From NCBI GenBank assembly GCA_024426085.1, contig CP087973.1, positions 62,001 through 126,000 of the forward strand: a stretch of 64,000 nt of DNA. The letters run 5' to 3'. Shown here one piece after another: positions 59,104-64,000 of the stretch. Every line of letters starts with the position of its first letter. Position 1 is the first letter of the stretch. The translations under genes were made by a program, and so were the position numbers. This DNA is from Rhizobium sp. RCAM05350 (GTDB lineage: Bacteria > Pseudomonadota > Alphaproteobacteria > Rhizobiales > Rhizobiaceae). Below the pieces are notes generated by a model. That model saw only the letters and a program-made list of their open reading frames with translations, was not told the origin of the DNA and ran no database searches.

Positions 59104-59833
59104 CAGATGTCGAAGTTCTGTGGCAGGATCACCAGGTCGCAGAATCGTCACATTGCGTGGTCGTGTCAGCATGAACAGCACCGCTTCGGCGACTTCCGAT
59201 GGTTCGATCAGATTTCCGGCGGCCATCGCCTTTTCGAGGTTTTCGGCTGGCCAGTCCTTCAGGAGCGCCGTCACCACCGGCCCGGGGGCAATTGCGCCGA
59301 CCCGGATGCCGAATTTTGAAACCTGCCGCCGAACGGTGTGGACGAAGGCCTGGACAGCATGTTTGGAGGCCGTGTAAACCGGTTCCCACACCACCGGGAC
59401 ATGGCCGGCCACGGAACTCGTCACGATGATGTCGCCTGTCTTGCGCTCCACCATGTGTGGCAAGACGGCATGCACGCAGCGAAACACGGCGTTGATGTTG
59501 AGATTGAGCATCCGGTCGAAGGCATCCGGATCCCCATCGATCAGGTCGCCGCCGATATAGGATCCTGCATTGGCGTGGAAGACATCCAGCTGCCCCGCCT
59601 TCGAAAGGATCTGAGGCATCATGGTGGCGACGCTGCTGGTGTCGGCGAGATCGATCACCAACGGGATAGCATTGCTGCCGAGTTCGCGGCACGCGTTATT
59701 CAGACTGTCTTCCGCGCGGTCGATCATGACGACCCGGGCGCCGGAGTCGAGATATGCCTTGCTGCAGGCGAGCCCGATTCCTGAGGCGGCGCCGGTGATC
59801 GTCGACGACTTTTCCTTGAAGTTTGTTGTCCAT
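59104..59833 (-). pseudogene. Short-chain dehydrogenase/reductase, sorbitol/ribitol type (two frameshifts)
   Basis: About 243 residues. ATG 59833 lies 9 bp after AGGAGG; MDNKLQGKV is followed by a break near 59800, after which TITGAASGIGLACSKAYLDS is the NAD motif. VFHANAGSYIGGDL, IIVTSSVAGHVPVVW (Ser) and YTASKHAVQAFVHTVRRQVS (Tyr, Lys) follow. A second break near 59140 yields the natural end LRDLVILPQNFDI and stop at 59104. As given, the frame runs on for hundreds of codons, an artefact. Belongs to the minus-strand polyol operon from the kinase at 62963. Confidence 0.83.
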
Positions 59834-59871
59834 TCTCATTTCCTCCTGATCGTTTGGTATTTGATTTGTCC

Positions 59872-60636
59872 CTAGCGGGTGACGTAGCCACCGTCGACGA
59901 CAAGCACGGAGCCGGTGACATAGCTTGCGGCGGGAGAGCACAGGAACAGGATGCAATTGGCGATCTCTTCTGGCTGGCCGTAGCGCGCCATCGGGGTCAT
60001 TTTTCGCCAGACAGAATCCCATTCCGGAATAGCAAAGCCGCCCCGGGTCATATCCGTGTCGATGTAGCCGGGGGCGACCGCATTCACCCGGATGTTTTCA
60101 GCCGCGACCTCACTGGCAAGGCTCTTCGTCATCATATGCACTGCAGCTTTGGATGCGTTGTAGGCCACCTGGTTTTGCGGAATATTGGTCACGTAGCCCG
60201 AGATCGAGCCGACGTTCAGGATGACGCCGCCACCTTGCTCGCGCATCGGATTGATTGCAGCGCGGCAAAATCGAAAGGCTTGGGTGAGGTTCGTCGACAA
60301 GATCTTGTCCAGCATCTCGTCGTCGAAGTCCGCCGTGTCGCCATGGATGGCGACGCCGGCATTGTTGACGAGAATATCGATGCGACCGAATTTCGCGATC
60401 GTATGCCGGATCAGCATTTCCGGCGCGGTCGGGTCCGTGGCATCGGCCGACACGAAATCGTACTCGTAGCCGGCGCCGTTCAATAGTGCATCCGCATCTG
60501 GATTTTCGCGGCGCGCGGTCAGCACGGATTTTGCCCCGGCCTCACCGAACAACTGGGCAACGGCAAGCCCGATACCGCGATTGCCGCCGGTAATAAGTGC
60601 GATCTTGCCGTCCAACCTGAATTGATTCAGGACCAT
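59872..60636 (-). CDS. Short-chain dehydrogenase/reductase, possible galactitol 2-dehydrogenase
   Basis: Intact 254-residue SDR. ATG 60636 ([20 protein letters not shown]) follows [28 protein letters not shown] is the NAD motif; [33 protein letters not shown] (Ser) and [19 protein letters not shown] (Tyr, Lys) are complete; the end is [20 protein letters not shown]. It follows GatZ- and tagatose-kinase-like genes, and a galactitol to tagatose oxidation would feed them. That substrate is inferred from context. A longer reading that fuses it to the upstream gene is caused by a frameshift in that gene. Confidence 0.88.
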   Translation of the reverse strand: MVLNQFRLDGKIALITGGNRGIGLAVAQLFGEAGAKSVLTARRENPDADALLNGAGYEYDFVSADATDPTAPEMLIRHTIAKFGRIDILVNNAGVAIHGDTADFDDEMLDKILSTNLTQAFRFCRAAINPMREQGGGVILNVGSISGYVTNIPQNQVAYNASKAAVHMMTKSLASEVAAENIRVNAVAPGYIDTDMTRGGFAIPEWDSVWRKMTPMARYGQPEEIANCILFLCSPAASYVTGSVLVVDGGYVTR

Positions 60637-60676
60637 TTCTGTCTCCTCCTCATTTGCCTGTGATGTCGCCAGTTGC

Positions 60677-61959
60677 TCACCCGGCGGAAGCGGCTCCGAG
60701 GCAAGCAAAGTCGTAGTCGGCAAGACTCCGCTTGACGGCCGCCATGAGTAGGTTTTCCGGAATTGCAGGGCGTATCGCTGAAATGCGCTAAATACGGCAG
60801 ATGCTGGCGAAGCAGGGTAACGGGAATGGAGACGCCGGTCAGCGCGTACCAGTGTGTCGGTTGCTGCCTTGGCGTCTGGCCTGTTCCAATAATAGCGTAT
60901 CCGGTCGGAATAGGAGTAGTGCCGTTGAACCCGCTGGTCGGCTGGCGACCCGCCATAATGGCGATCCCAGTCCTGCGGTTCCGCCAGCATCAGCTGCTCC
61001 ATCGTGGCCATGAGCGGACGGTTTCCGTAGTCCGGCAGCAAGTCGGTTGCGATCAGGTCAAGGCCGTAAAAAGCCTCCCGCAGGGCAAAAGTCAGTTCCG
61101 GGCCAACCTTCAGGATCGAATACCCATCTTCAACCAGTTGGCGTAACGGCGTCCCACCTTGATAGTCGGTGGAGTGGGCTTCGAACACGAATTGCGGCTC
61201 GGCATCAAGCAGGCGAGTGAGTTCCGATGCTTTCGACCGGTCGTAGCGGATGACGTTCTGGTTTCCGAACTCCACACCGGGCTGCACGACCAAACCGATC
61301 ACCCTTGAAAAGGCATCTTCAAGGCCTTGTTCTCGGAATATCCGCCGATGAATATCGATCGTTTCCCAGGCGGCGGCGGCCGTTGTCGGCTTGACCTCGG
61401 TGAGGGCATGGTCGGCGCCACCCGGCGGCGGCACTTCGGTCCCGATGATGTAAAGTGGCAGGGGCGCTGTGCCGCCCGCCACGGCATCCTCAGCTGCTCG
61501 CGCAAGCTGTGCAGCGCGCCGCGCCGTTGTTTCATCGTCAAGTGCAGCTGGTTCGCCGGCACACCCCATGGATGCATCCAGATGGATTTTCCGAAAGCCC
61601 GCCTGCGCGTAACCGCGAACCATGGAGGCTGCCTTGTCCAGCGCGCTGGCCGCCTCTTCGCTGCGCCAGGGATTGGGGCCGAGATGATCCCCACCGAGGA
61701 TAATGCGTTCGGCATTCAGCCCGCAACTGGCGGCAATGCTATATACAAGCGCGGCAAAGTCCTTGGGCCGCATGCCGGTATAGCCGCCGAACTGGTTCAC
61801 CTGGTTGCACGTGGCCTCGAGCAGGACGTCCGTCCCCTTGTCGCGCGCGTTCTCGATCGCAGCCCGGATCACAAGCGGATGGGCGGAGCAAACCGAGGTA
61901 ATGCCCAGCGGGCTTGCTTCTCGCCTTGCCTCGGCAAGGTTGTCCAGAGAAGGGGTCAT
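60677..61959 (-). pseudogene. gatZ: GatZ/KbaZ-like protein (D-tagatose-bisphosphate aldolase subunit / tagatose-6-phosphate epimerase family), frameshifted near 3' end
   Basis: About 427 residues of the COG4573 family. ATG 61959 ([20 protein letters not shown]) overlaps the kinase stop (ATGA). [62 protein letters not shown] and [17 protein letters not shown] hold the metal and phosphate residues of the TIM barrel. Breaks near 60845 and 60785 precede the end [20 protein letters not shown] then [14 protein letters not shown]. In Agrobacterium tumefaciens a GatZ with a tagatose kinase was reported to epimerise tagatose 6-phosphate in galactitol/altritol use; that pathway fits this neighbourhood. 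Confidence 0.87.
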
Positions 61960-62963
61960 GCTCGCCTCGTTGTCTGTGCAATAAAAGAATCCAGCTCTGC
62001 GCGGGTTCCGGCACCCTCCATCGGCCCCTGTACGGTAACATTTCTGGCGCCTGCCGCATTGGCATAGTCGAGCGCCTGTTGCGGTGACATTCCAAGCCGC
62101 CGGCAGGCCACGAAGGCACCACCGAAGCAATCGCCGGCTCCGGTGGGATCGACCTCGGCGACGTCAAAGGCCGGCAGAATCGACGCGATATCCATCGGCC
62201 CCGAAAAATGTGGCGCCGTTCTCTCCGCGTTTCAGAGCGATTTCGCTGATCTTGCCAGCAAACAGTGCCGCAATCGCCGTCTCTTCGGTTTCGGCGCCGG
62301 CTGCCAGAAACAACTCTGATCCGGACGGCAACAACAGGTCGGCACTCGAGACCAACTCAACGAAGCGGTCGCGTGGTCTGGCCATGCTGCAGCAACTCCT
62401 TGCGCAGATTCGGATCGAGCGACACGCTTCCCCCGCGCTCCCGAACCACATCGAGCGCGTAATCGAGCAGATTCCAGAGACCCGGTATGGCGAAAGCCGT
62501 TCCCATTACGTGCAGATGCCCTGCGCGCGAACAATGTCTTCGCTTCCTCTGTAAGGCCCACCAACGCGGCAGCCGACTTGCTGATGTTGAAGACGAAATC
62601 ATGAGACCCGTCCGGTCGGTAGCGCACGAAAGCACTGCCCGTCGGATACTCCATGTTGATCGAGATCGCCGACACGTCGGCGCCGTCATGCGCCAACCGC
62701 TCGATGTTCAAGCGGCCGAAGTCGTCGTCGCCGACGGCGGCGACGATTCCGGCCGCTCCGCCGATCCGGGCGCATTGATCGATGAAAATGGCGGGCGCTC
62801 CGCTGGGGTAAGGTCCCTTCAGATCCAGCGTTTCAAGAAATCCCTCGCCCCTTTGAGTTGCCATGATCTCCACCAGGATTTCTCCGATGGTAACTGTTGG
62901 TCCCAGCACGTCGGGGGCCAATTTGGTGGGGCTTGGTGTTTGGAAAGATGTCGATGGCAGCAT
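61956..62963 (-). pseudogene. PfkB-family sugar kinase, tagatose kinase-like (several frameshifts)
   Basis: About 333 residues. ATG 62963 ([20 protein letters not shown]) leads to [20 protein letters not shown] and [20 protein letters not shown], the substrate-side ribokinase signature; [20 protein letters not shown] is a core strand. Breaks near 62530, 62400 and 62200 pass through [34 protein letters not shown] and [14 protein letters not shown] to [20 protein letters not shown], the signature with the catalytic Asp. An in-frame ATG at 63026 is an alternative start. First gene of the minus-strand polyol operon, coupled to gatZ; likely phosphorylates tagatose or a related ketose. Confidence 0.86.
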
Positions 62964-63184
62964 GTATTTCAGACGCAATTTCCCGTCCGCCGAATGACCA
63001 GCGTTCACGAATGTTTCTTGGCGCATCGAAAATGCTTGGCGCGCTTGGAAACCAGCAACAGGAAACCGCTTTTCTCCTCCGGTTTTCCTGAGATGTAATC
63101 TAATTTGTTTTGATGCGCAACATATTAAGTCTGCGCGTTGTAAAATGCCCCGTTCATGGATCTTCCGACCGTCGCACGGAGACG

Positions 63185-64000
63185 CTATTCTTGCTTCGCA
63201 GTCTCTTCAAAGCGATTGCTTTCAACCGACAGATAGCGCTGGTGCAGCATGCACGCGGCCCCGAACGCGGAGCCTGCGGAAAACTCGTCATTCAAAACGA
63301 TAGAGGGGATTGGAAAGCTCTGCTCTTGTGCGGTCTGCATATGGACAGCAACCCTGGCTGCAACGAGGGGGTAGAGCGCAGCGACCGAACCTCCGAGAAC
63401 GACACGATCCGGATCAATGATGCGGCAGGTTTGAACGAGTGCTAGAGCAAGCGATCTGGCCCAGTCTTCTGCAATCATGACGGCGTTCGGCTCCCGGTCA
63501 CGGACATCATCAAGGAAGTCGCCAAACTCGGCTACCGATCGGGTCGAGATCTTGCGATACTCGACCATTATGTTTTCAAGTCCGATGAGTTGCTCGAGAT
63601 TTTGACCGCTGCCAGGCTCGCCGGCAATGTGGAGGTGCCCAATCTCACCTGCCAAGCCGTGCGCGCCTCGAAACAAATTGCCATCGACCGCGATTCCGCC
63701 ACCGACACCGCTCTCCAGGACAATGAAGAGAGTCACTCCCGGATGCGCTTCGCTGTGACCGTAAGTGGCACCGATAGCGAAGGCATTGGCGTCATTCTCA
63801 GCCGTGACGGGCACCCGAATTGGCAGGCGTGCCTGCGCGAGTTCGACGAGATTGACATCTCTCCAGCCGAGCAACGGCGCAAGCCGGACGAGACCGTTGC
63901 GGTCCATTTGCGCCGGCGTCGATATGCCAAAGCCTTCACATCGGTGCCATTGATCAGGCGAGATTGATTCGATCGAGAGCGCGACCGCGCGCTCGATCGC
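63185..64000 (-). CDS. ROK-family transcriptional regulator/sugar kinase (5' end outside window)
   Basis: Partial: the frame is open to the right edge. The ROK sugar-kinase-like domain has [63 protein letters not shown] and, late, [12 protein letters not shown]. The zinc motif of many ROK proteins (CxCGxxGCxE) is not seen: the segment after [12 protein letters not shown] reads [14 protein letters not shown]. This suggests a regulator lacking zinc or a divergent member. The N-terminal HTH, if any, lies beyond base 64000. It is on the same strand as and directly upstream of the polyol operon (62963) and probably senses its sugar. Confidence 0.85.
   Translation of the reverse strand, partial: AIERAVALSIESISPDQWHRCEGFGISTPAQMDRNGLVRLAPLLGWRDVNLVELAQARLPIRVPVTAENDANAFAIGATYGHSEAHPGVTLFIVLESGVGGGIAVDGNLFRGAHGLAGEIGHLHIAGEPGSGQNLEQLIGLENIMVEYRKISTRSVAEFGDFLDDVRDREPNAVMIAEDWARSLALALVQTCRIIDPDRVVLGGSVAALYPLVAARVAVHMQTAQEQSFPIPSIVLNDEFSAGSAFGAACMLHQRYLSVESNRFEETAKQE

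Noticed and set aside
58171..59727. Apparent 518-residue SDR with a long tail
   Set aside because: The SDR ends naturally at 59104 in another frame (DLVILPQNFDI); the tail is out-of-frame sequence of the next SDR.
59872..62130. Apparent 752-residue GatZ-SDR fusion protein
   Set aside because: The SDR has its own GAGGAGGAG site and ATG at 60636, and the GatZ end is found in another frame with a stop at 60677; the fusion results from an indel.
1..64000. CRISPR array, tRNA, rRNA, IS transposase, luxI or plasmid replication genes
   Set aside because: Looked for on both strands; no regularly spaced repeats, cloverleaf-like genes, transposase motifs, LuxI signature or RepABC proteins were recognised.

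Overview
The window looks like accessory DNA of an alphaproteobacterium in the Rhizobiaceae (Rhizobium/Agrobacterium/Neorhizobium-like). This rests on two tandem SyrB-like genes, rhizobial-type EtfBA, the GatZ plus tagatose-kinase-like pair, the GC content, and many small uptake-plus-catabolism modules. There is no rRNA, tRNA, CRISPR array or replication gene. Most genes are dispensable catabolic or transport functions, so a megaplasmid, chromid or chromosomal accessory region is likely. This is an inference.

Layout. 1-527: 3' end of a sulfonate/nitrate-type ABC permease. 632-8460 (minus): a Dpp-like peptide ABC importer with a CapA-like protein and peptidase T. 8.6-11.7 kb: a hypothetical gene, a small XRE regulator, and a two-gene anti-phage CBASS-like unit (a Cap15-type 2TM/beta-rich effector overlapping a cGAS/DncV-like nucleotidyltransferase). 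11.8-17.2 kb: a LuxR-type regulator without luxI, followed on the same strand by a SAM-binding protein, an unrecognised gene of about 470 residues and a GNAT acyltransferase, with LysR, ABC and NUDIX remnants around them. 17.3-18.7 kb: SyrB-like pair. 19.0-20.4 kb: a membrane protein and cold-shock and dinB remnants. 20.4-28.3 kb: an amino-acid-type ABC importer with an enolase-superfamily enzyme, a DadA-like oxidase and a TPP enzyme, divergent from a LysR regulator. 28.5-41.0 kb: a second amine/amino-acid module with two paralogous GntR regulators, two FAD oxidoreductases, an aldehyde dehydrogenase, a truncated proline racemase, an ABC importer and a GMC oxidoreductase. 41-44 kb: intact etfBA, then remnants of an Ldh2-type dehydrogenase and of ETF-quinone oxidoreductase around proC. 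44.2-54.0 kb: LysR regulator and catBCA-benABCD-transporter-pcaD, which takes benzoate through catechol to beta-ketoadipate. 54.3-64.0 kb: polyol/ketose genes (FGGY kinase, DeoR, class II aldolase, four SDRs, GatZ-like, PfkB kinase, ROK regulator).

A dominant property of the sequence as given is that more than half of the recognisable genes are split by one or more single-base indels, with the protein family continuing cleanly in another frame. Several indels lie in short homopolymers. Consensus error is the simplest explanation for most of them. A smaller set (dinB, csp, proline racemase, Ldh2, ETF-QO, LysR at 11.8 kb) has lost whole domains and is better read as true decay. Genes with broken frames are typed as pseudogene for the sequence as given; the function stated is that of the intact family.
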